The notes below the pieces were generated by a model that saw nothing but the letters and a program-made list of their open reading frames with translations, was not told where the DNA came from and made no database searches. From Trichosporon coremiiforme (taxonomy: Eukaryota > Basidiomycota > Tremellomycetes > Trichosporonales > Trichosporonaceae), in the NCBI GenBank assembly GCA_039545355.1, contig BCJJ01000008.1:1096609-1160608 (forward strand): 64,000 nucleotides of DNA. The letters are read 5' to 3'. A program made the position numbers and the translations under genes. This document shows, one piece after another, positions 55,000-64,000 of the stretch. Every line of letters starts with the position of its first letter. The stretch's first letter is position 1.

Positions 55000-55763
55000 A
55001 TGTAAGTGGTTTCGACATACCCCGTGGCAAGAGAGGAGCGCGTGCTGACAGACCAGGGCTCACTCCAACGTTTGGTTCTCTCGTGAGTTGCGACGACGGC
55101 TAGATCTGTGCTGCGAGGTCTGTGAAGGAAACGATTGTTGCTGGAACAGGGATCAGGAGATGGGAAGGGACGACTGGGACAGGCAGGACAAAGCTCGAGC
55201 AAGGTTCGATCACGCACGAACGACTGTTGCGCTCTTCGCGGCTTCGAACACTGCAACTGTGGTCATCGGGCTCGCTTCGACATGGATTGGGAGGTAGTGC
55301 TGGAGACAGACTCGACCTCATGCAGGTTTCGACGGCATCTGTGACAACTACCAGTTGGACCCTCGCGCAAACTTTCGACAGCGCTTGCGTGTCGTTCGCC
55401 TGCAACATTGCTCGACGCAGCATTCAACACGTTCAGTTGCCGCCTGTCGTCGCGTCGTCCCGAGATCATGGAGTTCTGAGCGTCAGCCCGTCTATGCCTG
55501 TCCATCTGTCTCAGCCTTCTCTAGGCTGCCTCGCAGTGCAGACTCAGCTCCTGCATTGCGAACCATTTAACTAACATTCAGGCCCCCGCAACTTCGGCAA
55601 GGGCTCCCGCCAGTGCCGCGTCTGCGCCCACCGCGCCGGTCTCATCCGCAAGTGGTGAGTTGCTTAATTCTCCGGACTCAGCTGATATCCCAGGGGCCTT
55701 GACATGTGCCGCCAGTGCTTCCGTGAGAAGTCCAAGGCTATGGGCTTCGTCAAGTACAACTAA
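55000..55763 (+). CDS. RPS29: 40S ribosomal protein uS14 (Rps29)
   Basis: Zinc-ribbon protein of the small ribosomal subunit head. Four coding pieces: 55000-55001, 55057-55082, 55582-55654 and 55694-55763. The first intron (55002-55056) splits the start codon AT|G. Exon 2 is 26 bases and is followed by a 499-base intron (55083-55581). The product is exactly 56 residues, as in yeast: MAHSNVWFSRPRNFGKGSR, then zinc ligands in CRVCAHRAGLIRKWGLDMC and RQCFREK (CxxC...CxxC), ending GFVKYN. The family start MAH.NVWFS confirms the split codon. Long introns in ribosomal-protein genes often host snoRNAs; I see no C/D box pair here. Confidence 0.95.
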
Positions 55764-56902
55764 GAAGTGTCTCGACGAGGTTTTCTGAGGTCCTAGCATC
55801 TGTATATGTGATGGCATACCATCTCCCGGCCTGTTGGCTCTAGGCGCTGTCAACGCCCAGAGCATGACCGCTTTCAGTTCGCATCGTTTCGTTTACCGAG
55901 AGTCAGACCGTGTTCTTCCCGTCAGCAGCTGCAGCTTTGGCCTCGCGATTGCCGATCATTCTCGAGTGCCGAGCGGACACTTCGTGCGCTCGCCCAGTGC
56001 CACAGCTCACTCTGCGCCCCAGTGGCCGCATTTCGAGCTGACACCTACACAACATTCCACTCCCAATGTGACACACAAAAAGGGTACGGACTGTGGGGCG
56101 AGTAAGCTGTTCAGCCCAGGTTGAAAGGGCAGAGGGAGAGTCGGGGGCCGCAGCAGACGCGGAGCAGCAGAGGAGCGGGGCAAAGGAGCAGGCATGCTCG
56201 AGTCCTATAGGGGAAGGACTAGCTGTCTGCCGGAGGCATGATACGGTACGCTGGTGCAGGCACCTGGCGCGCCCAGCACGACCGTGCGAGTTGCAGAGGG
56301 GCGGGCAATCATACCGCATTGATCGCAGCGATTGCAATGTTACCCCTTCCTGCCAATGTCGATCACGGCGATCAAGCATGGAGCACAGAGTTCAACTTGC
56401 GTACTAGTGACTTCGCTGCTGAGACTTCTTCTGGCAAGGGCTAGTGTCTGCTTCCCCATTCTTGACGAGAAGGCTCTCAGCATTCGAACAACATGGCAAG
56501 CTGTACCAGAGCAAACACCACATTGAGCATCCAACCAAGAACTGTCGCCTCAACATCCTCGGCTATCGGCCGGTCACTGCTTGCGAACGTGGCGCATTTA
56601 CCCCCAAAGTGTCCTCAGCACGCAGTTCCATGCGGGCACACTGATACACCGGCTTGAGACACCAGGCCAAGATCTGTGTGTGTGTACCATTCGAGCCCAG
56701 CTGACCTGCGAGGCAGGCGGACAGGAGAACGGCAGCCGGGCACAGGCGCAACTCAGACTGCAAGTGGAGGGTGAGGGCGGTCCGGCTCGTCGCCTGAGCA
56801 GCCGCTGTTAGCTTGCCTGCGCGCTGGGAGTGTTCTACAGCCGCCCTTTCATTCTTGCCACCAACATCATCAACTCCCACCTCTCATTCTCACCAGACGA
56901 CA
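55764..56902. other. Intergenic RPS29 / mini-gene A
   Basis: 1.1 kb without a supportable gene. Contains the RPS29 3' region and the promoter of mini-gene A, with a pyrimidine-rich leader from about 56840. Confidence 0.45.
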
Positions 56903-57239
56903 ATGCCATCTGTCAAGAAGGACCGCGAGGGGAAGAAGCCCTACTCTCGGCCAGACAAGGTGTGTTCCCTGCAGCATAGTCAGGTGCGAACAAGATTGAG
57001 GCACTTAACTCTTCAGGCCACGCGCAAGGAGTGGACTGAGGAGGAGGAAGTCGTCTGGCGTGAAATTCTGGAGAAAACGATCCGGAAGCACCTCCCTCAA
57101 GCTGTGCGCGAAGACGGGCGCCTCGAGGCACGCAAGAAGAGCATCCAGTCACACATGAACGCCTTTGTGAGCTCAAACGCTTTTCGGTCCCTGCTGACGC
57201 CGCCAGATTGGCAGCATGAAGCGGAACGGTATCCTCTGA
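56903..57239 (+). CDS. SANT/Myb-like small protein A
   Basis: Three exons (56903-56959, 57017-57166, 57207-57239) joined in phase 0 give 79 residues. A basic N-terminus (MPSVKKDREGKKPYSRPDK) leads into a single SANT/Myb-like segment: KEWTEEEEVVWREILEKTIR, then DGRLEARKKSIQSHMNAF, with two tryptophans eight residues apart. It ends IGSMKRNGIL. The pattern W-acidic-W-helix with basic flanks suggests DNA or chromatin binding, but the protein is far smaller than known Myb factors. The neighbour at 57431 has the same exon layout and an identical-length last exon, so the two are tandem paralogues. No symbol can be given. Confidence 0.7.
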
Positions 57240-57377
57240 ATGTTGTAGCTCACCAATGTACTCTCAGCCTGTGTAAGCTTTCCGAGCTGTGAACTGTGAA
57301 TATCAAGGTCATAGTGAGTGGAACTCGTGTGGGAGCACTACACTGGGCGGACGGAGGGTGCGGTGCGGCCTTTTGGA

Positions 57378-57382
57378 TATAA
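57378..57382 (+). promoter_or_regulatory. TATA box of mini-gene B
   Basis: GATATAAG word 49 bases before the ATG at 57431, followed by a pyrimidine-rich leader ending in CTTCCCACC. Supports transcription of the second paralogue. Confidence 0.55.
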
Positions 57383-57430
57383 GACAGCCCTCCACTGTCG
57401 CCTCTCCTTTCCTCCTTACCTCTTCCCACC

Positions 57431-57768
57431 ATGGCTCCAGTCAAGCAAGAGCGCAACATCAAGCAGGAAGGCACCGATACCAACCCCGCAGCAAGCAGGA
57501 GCAGCGCAGCCGAGCCGGACAGGTGAGTACTCCTCCCAGAACGAACCTGACAGTGCAGAAGAAGACACCCTGGAGCGCCAAGGAGGAGGCGATCTGGCTC
57601 TCGCTCGTCGAGAAGATGCTGCGTGCGCATCTCCTGCCCATCGTACGCGCTGACGGGCGCCTGAAGCATCGCTGCATTAGCACGCACCTCGATGCCATGG
57701 TGGGTGTGAGCACCAGTACTTGACTAACCCTGCAGATCAGCAATATGAAGAAGAGGGGGGGCCTGTAA
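57431..57768 (+). pseudogene. SANT/Myb-like small protein B, paralogue with a one-base frame conflict
   Basis: Same three-part structure as mini-gene A: 57431-57522, 57559-57699 and 57736-57768. The first part (MAPVKQERNIKQEGTDTN) resembles A's start. The second part (KKTPWSAKEEAIWLSLVEK, DGRLKHRCISTHLDAM) and third part (ISNMKKRGGL) align well with A. However, the obvious GTGAGT donor leaves two bases over, whereas the second part needs none, so the joined frame breaks. A sequencing indel, an unusual splice choice or a recent frameshift would each explain it. Everything downstream of the conflict is intact, which suggests a recent event or an assembly error rather than old decay. Confidence 0.55.
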
Positions 57769-58045
57769 GATGTCTGCTGACAGCTGTGACCTTTCGGTCT
57801 GTTAGGCATGAGCTGATGCGCAGAGAATTGTTCCTGCTGCCAGAATCCGACGACATTAACTTGCGGTCGTTAGTCACCAACTCCCTGCGACGCAAGAGAC
57901 TGCATGATTTCATAGCTGTAGCTGTAGCGTTGCATTAAATCCCCAGGCTGTCTATTGCTCTCATATGGCGATGCAGGGTTATTCGTGTGAGTGTCAGGTA
58001 TGGGTATCGTCGTAGGTGGTATGTGCCGGCCCGGCGGGTCGAAGT

Positions 58046-59105
58046 CTAACCAAGGTAGTGGTAAATGAGCCAGAAGCAAAGAAGGGTGAAGGCAGCTCCG
58101 CCGAAGAAGATGAACCAGTCCTGCGTGCTGCATGTCAGTTCTCATAGACGACTTCGAAACTCACGTTCTGCGCTCGACCCATCCGATCGTCTCGCGCGAC
58201 ACGCCGAGTGTGTGCGCCGCATCGAGAAGCTTGCGGTGCGTCTTCTTCAGGATCCCGCGCTGCTCGACCAGGTCCTGCAGCGCCAGCGTACCCTGCGCGA
58301 TATACCCGTCGATCAGGTTCTCAGACTCGCGGATGAATGAGTGCTCGCGCAGCGCGTAGTCCTCACGCGACGTCGGGTAGTTCGGCGCGTACCCGCTGTG
58401 CCCGAATGGCGATTCTGGCACGTCTGCGCCGTTCGCTGTTCGCCGCTGCATCGCGCTCCCGCTTGGCCCAGCGCCGCCCGTCGCTGATGAGATGCCTAGC
58501 AGCTCATTGCGGTTCTGGGAGTCAGCTTGCAAAAAGATACGCTATGAAGCTTGCAGACGAACTCACCTTCTCTGATCCGGCATTCTTAGCCTTCTCGAAG
58601 CGTGTCTTCAGGTTCTTGTGCTCCCCCTTCAGCTTCTCAACGCGGCTGCGATGTCAACAACAGCATCCAGCAGGCGACAAAGTGGCCGCATGGTCTAATG
58701 AGTACGCCGGGTCGTCAATACAGCATGTCGCAGTGCGTCGAAGGTGACCAGGAGACTTACGTGTTTGCCTTCTCTCGCGCAGCAGCAACTATCTCTTTCC
58801 GCGCCATCGAGTCATAGTCGTCAATCAGTCGGGACAGGGCAGCGAGTGTTGTCGTGATTTGGCCTGGATGTGTCAGCTACGCAGGCATGAGCACTCAAGA
58901 ATGCAGTCCTAGCTACAGTAGACCACTCCCCTCTGGAGGGCTGTCAATCTCTGACAGTGATGCGACTCGACACGCAGCAGCACCAAAGGTCGAGCACGGC
59001 GCACTCACCCTGGATGTTGGAACCTCCCTCGCCAGCCTCCATACGCTGCAGGTCGGCATTCAAACTCGCGACCTGGCGGTTTCCCAGGGCGTTGAGCGAG
59101 TTCAT
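58046..59105 (-). CDS. BOS1: ER-Golgi v-SNARE Bos1 (membrin/GOSR2)
   Basis: Qb-SNARE for ER-to-Golgi vesicle fusion. Five exons: 59009-59105, 58761-58863, 58567-58645, 58165-58514 and 58046-58127, giving 236 residues. The start MNSLNALGNRQVASLNADLQ matches membrin N-termini. The N-terminal helices follow (LAALSRLIDDYDSMARKEIV). The SNARE helix reads FIRESENLIDGYIAQGTLAL then LVEQRGILKKTHRKLLDAAH. The family ending GVSRETIGWVERRTTQ leads directly into the tail anchor DWFIFFGGAAFTLLCFWLIY. Acceptor 58128-58130 was chosen to keep the frame into the anchor. The last intron is 37 bases. Confidence 0.93.
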
Positions 59106-60750
59106 CGCAATGCAAGTGTTGTTGTGGTGGCGAGGGTAACGGTGGCCGTTGGAATGATGCGTTGGAACGTCAGCGTCCGGGGCTCTCGATGGTGAGCGTA
59201 GCGTTGGCTGTGGACGTGCACGACACGGACAGGCGTCAATGTCCATCAAGGTAGCAGGAGCATGTAAGGGGGCGCAACCGCACTCTCTCTCAACTGTCAT
59301 GGTTTAGGGAAGGTACGAGTTTTCATCACGGACTTCCTTGCTCCAGCGCGCCCTTTGTACACATTTTCCCCTGACCCAGGCGACACAGTTGCAGCCGCCA
59401 CGAGCGCCCACCATGTGGTCATGTGCCACCTACCCGAACGGGAAATCGGCGTTACTCAGGCTAGAAGCTCTTCGAATCAGGCACGAGGGTGCGGGCGCAC
59501 GCCGACGCACGCAGGCAGAGATCAACATGAAAAATTTGGCCCCGCGGCCAGGACAAGCTCAGCGCGAAGACTAAACACTAGATAAACGAATGAACGCTCA
59601 ACAGGTTAATTAGTGGTGGGGAGCACGGGCTAATCAGAGTGGCCAGAGTGCGCAGAGTGGGTGAGGGTATGTGGGTAACTCGACAGGCGGGGTCGCCGCA
59701 CGGTACCCTATGGTGCGTGATGCTCAGCGCGTATGCGAGCTATGCGAGCGAGCATGGCAGTGCACTGGATAAGCCAAACGCCCAACCGCCGTCAGACGAA
59801 CGTGGAGCTGCGAGCCATTCCACGGCATCGTCGCATCGAGCCCCCTCCCCGACCCGCATGCATCGCGCAGCACGGGCTCTCGTCCAGGTTGCACAGCGCA
59901 ATGCGATCCAGAAGCATCAGCGCACAGAGTATGCAGAGCGAGAACGAATCTACTGGCGAGGGCGAACGAAACGAGCACTCTATTGCCGCTGGCTCGTTGG
60001 CTGCACGGATCTTTTTTTCACTTGCACTGCGGTCCAAACTGTCGTTGGTCCTACCACACCGCTGCCTGGGACCACCACCACCAGCCCGGCCGACATCTCG
60101 ACCTTCTTCTCCTCGCTCCAAACCCACCCCTCAACCAACAACACCCCCCAACAGTCTCTTTGACTGACCCAATTGTCAAAAACAGGTGTGAGCCTGCCCG
60201 CTAACCACCGGTCCCGCCGCTCGTGCTGACACACCGCGTACCACCCGGTCCGCCGCCGACTGCCTCCGCCCACGCCCACACCCTCCTGCCTCGTCTAAAT
60301 CTTTCACCCAACCAACTCGATCAACGTCCTAATTCACTGTACTGTTATCTCACGCCGGCACCACGGGTACCTTTTTCCATTCTCTTCTTCCATCACCAAC
60401 CGTCCCTTGTAACACTACACTGGCCACCCAGCAGCGCTGTCCGCCTGGCCACACCTTTCTTGCCCGAAGCAATCCCCCAAGCGACCCGATACAAGGATCC
60501 CACCGAGGTACTGTGTGCGTTTTCGTCCTGCGTTCTGTCCTGTCATCACCCCCAAACCGCAAACGACGCAACCTGCGCCGCCGCCCGCCCCGTCTCGCTT
60601 TTTTCCTTCCACAGACGCTTAATTCTCTGTGCTTGAGCCTCCTCTTTTCTTCCACATTCGCATCCGCCTCCTCGTGCAACTGAAAGAGACATCTGTGCTG
60701 ACCCTTCCTACAGCTCGAAGGATCCCCATCGCTTCTCGATTGAACAGAGC
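59106..60750. promoter_or_regulatory. Divergent intergenic region BOS1 / PUF gene
   Basis: 1.6 kb with both promoters. The PUF side is strongly pyrimidine-rich (60040-60650), and a good acceptor (GTGCTGACCCTTCCTACAG) ends at 60713, implying a leader intron. Possible donors are AACAG|GTGTGAG at 60186 and CCGAG|GTACTG at 60508. No other gene supported. Confidence 0.5.
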
Positions 60751-63700
60751 ATGTCTGCCTCGCCGACCAAATTGAACGGCACCGACTCCGAGTTGCGAAA
60801 GGCGGCTGACGCCCTCGAGCTCAACGGTCACGCGTCCCGAGACGTGAGTCTTCTGCGGCGAAGGTGGAACCAAGGCCCGTTGGATGCCTGGCAGGGACGG
60901 TTTCATTTCGTGACTGAAACCATCCTTTCTCCAATCCTGATCAGTCATCTTAATGGGCACAGTGCCGACCTTACCGTACTCGTCCTTTCTGAACGCCGTG
61001 CTGACGCTATCATTAGGCTGGCAAGACCGAGGCTGCCGACGCTTCTACGGCTACAACCCCCGATGCGGTGACCGACAAGCAGCGTCTCGAGCAGAAGAGG
61101 CTCGAGCGCGAGGAGCAGCGCGCCAGGCTCGAGGCTCAGATGAAGCAGCTCGAGGCCGACCAGCGTGCTGACGACCTTCTGCTTCACGGTGGTACTTCGG
61201 TCAACATTGAGGCCGCTTCTGCGCCGACTTCTCCACTCGGTGCTGCCGACCGCGCGCCTGGGTCCGGCACTCCTGCCCCCATCGGACAGGGCCGGGAGGT
61301 GAATGGCGCGAAGAGCATGCCCGCTTCTAGGCGAACGAGCGGCTACGGCGGCACTTTTGGCATGGAGAAGCTGAGCCTCAGCGCGCTTGATAACGAGCAC
61401 CAGAAGGATTGGCAGAACGAGGACGATGTTGACGCCGAGGGAGCTCAGAGTGAGTAACGACCCCAGGTTAGAAACTCTTGATCCGCTAACCTTCCTCAGA
61501 GTCGGTTAGCTACCTCATCAACGACGATGACCCGTTCCCTGGGCTTCCGAAGGACAAGCACCTTTCGGCGGCTTCTGCTGCCCTTGACCTCGCGCCCCTT
61601 CCCCAGGCGTCGACGCGTGCGTTTGGATCGCGTCCGTTCGATAACTCGCTCAAGAGCTCCGACTGGTCGACCTTCCCCAACTCGACCCGCGGTCTGACGT
61701 CGCCGCTGGGCAGCAACGCTCTGATGGGTGCTGGTGGCGGCGATGAGACTCCTCGTGACCCCCTACTTGGCTCCCGCAAGCCGTCTCCCAACGGCCTTGC
61801 TGACAGCATCGCTTCTCTCCCTGCCATGCCGAGCAAGTCGGTTCCTGCCACGCCGTTCGGCCTTGGTCCCAGTGCTGCGGGCATGCCTCCCAAGCGCACT
61901 GGCACCAGCCCTGGCCTGAACGATGGCTTCACACAGGCGCAGCGTGGCTTCTCCAACCCTGACCTTGCTCGTGCGTTCAGCTCGAAGAGCGGTGGCAACA
62001 GCGGCAGCGGAGGCAACGGTGGCTTTGGAAGCGGTCTCAACGACACTCCTCGCCCCTACGGCTCCGACCCGCTGTACTCGTCTATGGGCATGCCCAATTC
62101 ATCCAACGCCTTCATGCAGCAGGGCTACAACGACTACGGCTTTGAGGACGACAACTTCGGTTCTGGAGCTCTCTACCCTGCCGGCATGATGGGCCTCAAG
62201 ACGAAGCGTGCCGAGGCTGACCGCGAGTTCAACCGTTTCTCTGGTATGCGTCTCGAGGACCTCCAGGGCGAGATCCTTTCGCTTTGTAAGGACCAGCACG
62301 GATGCCGCTATCTGCAGAAGAAGCTCGAGGAGGGCGACCCCGCCCACCGCGACATGATCTTCCGCGAGACCTACGGTCATTTCCCCGAGCTCATGATCGA
62401 CCCCTTCGGCAACTACCTTTGCCAGAAGCTCCTTGAGCACGCCACGGAGGAGCAGCGTTCTGCGATCATCGACTCGGTCTCCAACGATCTTGTCGGTATC
62501 AGCCTGAACATGCACGGGACCCGCGCCGTGCAGAAGATGGTCGACTTCCTGGCGCAGCCCCGTCAGCCCAAGCAGATTCGCACGCTCATCTATGCCCTTT
62601 CGGTGAACGTTGTCGCGCTCATCAAGGACTTGAACGGTAACCACGTCATCCAGAAGTGCTTGAACAAGTTAATCCCTGAGGACAACCAGTTCATTTACAA
62701 CGCTATCGCGACCAACCTTATCGAGGTCGCCACCCACCGTCACGGTTGCTGTGTGCTCCAGCGTTCGATCGACCACGCTTCGCCTGCTCAGCGCTTACAG
62801 CTTGTCACGGAGATCATCTTCAACTCGCTGTACCTGGTCCAGGACCCATTCGGAAACTACGTTATCCAGTACATTCTCGACCTCAACGACGCCCGTTTCT
62901 CTGAACCTCTCATCCGCACCTTTATCGGTAACGTTTGCAGTCTGTCTGTGCAAAAGTGAGTTCACGATTTCTTGTTCGTTAGCTGATCGCAGATTCTCGT
63001 CCAATGTTGTAGAAAAGTGTATTCGCGTGGCCGACCCCGAAATCCGAAAGGTGCTTGTTGCCGAGGTTCTCAACAGGTCTCGTCTTGAGAAGCTTCTTCG
63101 CGACAGCTACGGCAACTATGTCATCCAGACCATCCTCGATTACTGCGAGATTGGTCAGCGCATGGTTCTAGTTGAGTGCATTCGCCCCATCCTACCCTCA
63201 ATCCGCAACACCCCGTACGGTAAGCGCATCCAGTCCAAGCTTCAGCGCGAGGACGCCTCGTTTTCGTACGGCGGTGGCGGCGCCGGTGCCGGCGGTGGCT
63301 ACGGCGGTGGTCGTGGAGGCTACGGTGGCAACCGTGCCGGCGGTGGTGGCTACCACCCTCGTCACCTCGGTCGCCCTCAGCTCCAGCACATCAACGCTCT
63401 CACCGATGTCTACGGTGCTGCCGGTGCTCCCTTCATGGGCCCTGGCGGCTACGGCCGGGGGGGCGGTCCTGGCCAGCACGGTGGTCACGGTTCCCACAGC
63501 GGTGGTGCCGGCGGTGGTGCTCCCTTCCACGGTCGTGAGATCCACAACCACTCTGGCATGAGCTACCACGCCCCTGGACCCGACGGCCAGCCCTGGCTCC
63601 ATCTTCGTGGCCCGGCAGGCCAGCCTGCCCCTAACTGGAACACGCCTCCCAGCGGCTCCAACCACGCCGGCATCGACCCTCTGCCGGCGACTGCCCCCTC

Positions 63701-63854
63701 GGATGCCGACCCGGCGCTGGCCGCGGCTGCTGCCGCGGCCGCGGTGACTGACCGCAACGGCCAAGGTCAGCCGGGACTGCCTCTCTGGCAGGACCCCTCT
63801 GGAGGCTACATGTACGCGACGACTAATGGCGGCCACCTCCCGCCGCTGATGTAA
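60751..63854 (+). CDS. Pumilio-family RNA-binding protein, Puf4-like
   Basis: Post-transcriptional regulator binding UGUA-containing 3' UTRs. Four exons: 60751-60843, 61017-61449, 61500-62955 and 62993-63854, 947 residues. The N-terminal half has a charged coiled segment (RLEQKRLEREEQRARLEAQM) and Ser/Gly/Pro-rich disorder. The Pumilio domain starts near residue 435 with LQGEILSLCKDQHGCRYLQK. Repeats carry the base-reading residues in patterns such as DPFGNYLCQKLLEH, LNMHGTRAVQKMVDF, LNGNHVIQKCLNK, THRHGCCVLQRSI, DPFGNYVIQYILD and FSSNVVEKCI. SLCKDQHGCR is the Puf4-like first repeat. After the final repeat (TPYGKRIQSKLQRE) comes a long Gly/Tyr/His-rich tail prone to phase separation. The last intron, 37 bases, lies between repeats. 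Confidence 0.94.
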
Positions 63855-64000
63855 CGGTAGTAATTTTCGGGGCGACATCTATTCCGATTTTGCAAAACCT
63901 GCGATACCGACGCGGCTGTAATGCTGTACGCTAGGCTATCTTTGAAGAAACCAACAACCCCCACCTGTACCATGCGCTCTCTTTCGCTCCCGTGTACACA
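63855..64000. other. 3' region of PUF gene to window end
   Basis: 146 bases after the stop, AT-richer at first. No feature seen. Confidence 0.4.

Noticed and set aside
1..64000. tRNA, rRNA, CRISPR or transposon
   Set aside because: I searched by eye for A/B-box pairs, terminal inverted repeats, LTR ends and transposase/RT motifs and found none that hold up; a tRNAscan or repeat-library run would settle it.

Overview
This window is nuclear DNA of a basidiomycete yeast. The GC-rich coding regions, very dense and often tiny introns (GTGAGT/GTAAGT donors, with CTGAC or CTAAC branch sites a few bases before the acceptor), a separate mitochondrial-type NAD kinase, KCS1, BOS1 and BSD2 all point to a fungus. 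The intron richness and protein style suggest Tremellomycetes, most likely Trichosporonales (Trichosporon, Cutaneotrichosporon or Apiotrichum type). That placement is inference; no rRNA is present. One ambiguous base (n) lies at position 103. Gene symbols are S. cerevisiae names used for recognisable orthologues.

Layout: the tail of an unidentified gene (2-85); PRP31 splicing factor (640-2268, -); a mitochondrial PPR protein (2934-6383, +); YME2 (6751-9945, +); HMG-CoA synthase with five exons (10364-12320, -); RTC3, an SBDS-fold protein (13745-14458, +); a Fnx1/Vba-like MFS transporter (15009-16917, -); a probable gene built from micro-exons (about 17.8-19.14 kb, -); a small kinase-like protein (19581-20561, +); KCS1 inositol hexakisphosphate kinase (20655-24146, -); a 4.3 kb gene-poor stretch; BSD2 (28419-30032, +); dihydroxyacetone kinase (30251-32159, -); a cyclase-family hydrolase (32418-33493, -); an amino-acid permease (34281-36612, -); a 6.2 kb stretch with no supportable gene; an M20 N-carbamoyl-amino-acid amidohydrolase (42778-44146, +); an intergenic region with a helically phased TTTTGGCCAT array (44983-45274); L-threonine aldolase (46615-48087, +); a SET domain/TAD3 deaminase fusion (48573-51656, +); NAD kinase (51807-53141, -); a small one-TM protein (53570-54201, +); RPS29 with its start codon split by an intron (55000-55763, +); two tandem SANT/Myb-like mini-genes (56903-57239 and 57431-57768, +); the SNARE BOS1 (58046-59105, -); and a Puf4-like Pumilio protein (60751-63854, +).

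The genes are mostly housekeeping and do not form an obvious pathway cluster. The mid-window set (permease, cyclase hydrolase, carbamoyl-amino-acid hydrolase, threonine aldolase) leans towards nitrogen and amino-acid use, but nothing shows co-regulation. Gene models were joined by hand from splice signals, reading phase and family expectation, and exon coordinates are given for each. The most interesting items are the micro-exon gene, the phased TTTTGGCCAT array, the SET-TAD3 fusion with its 888-nt intron, the RPS29 split start codon, the tandem mini-genes and the abundance of 35-40-nt introns.
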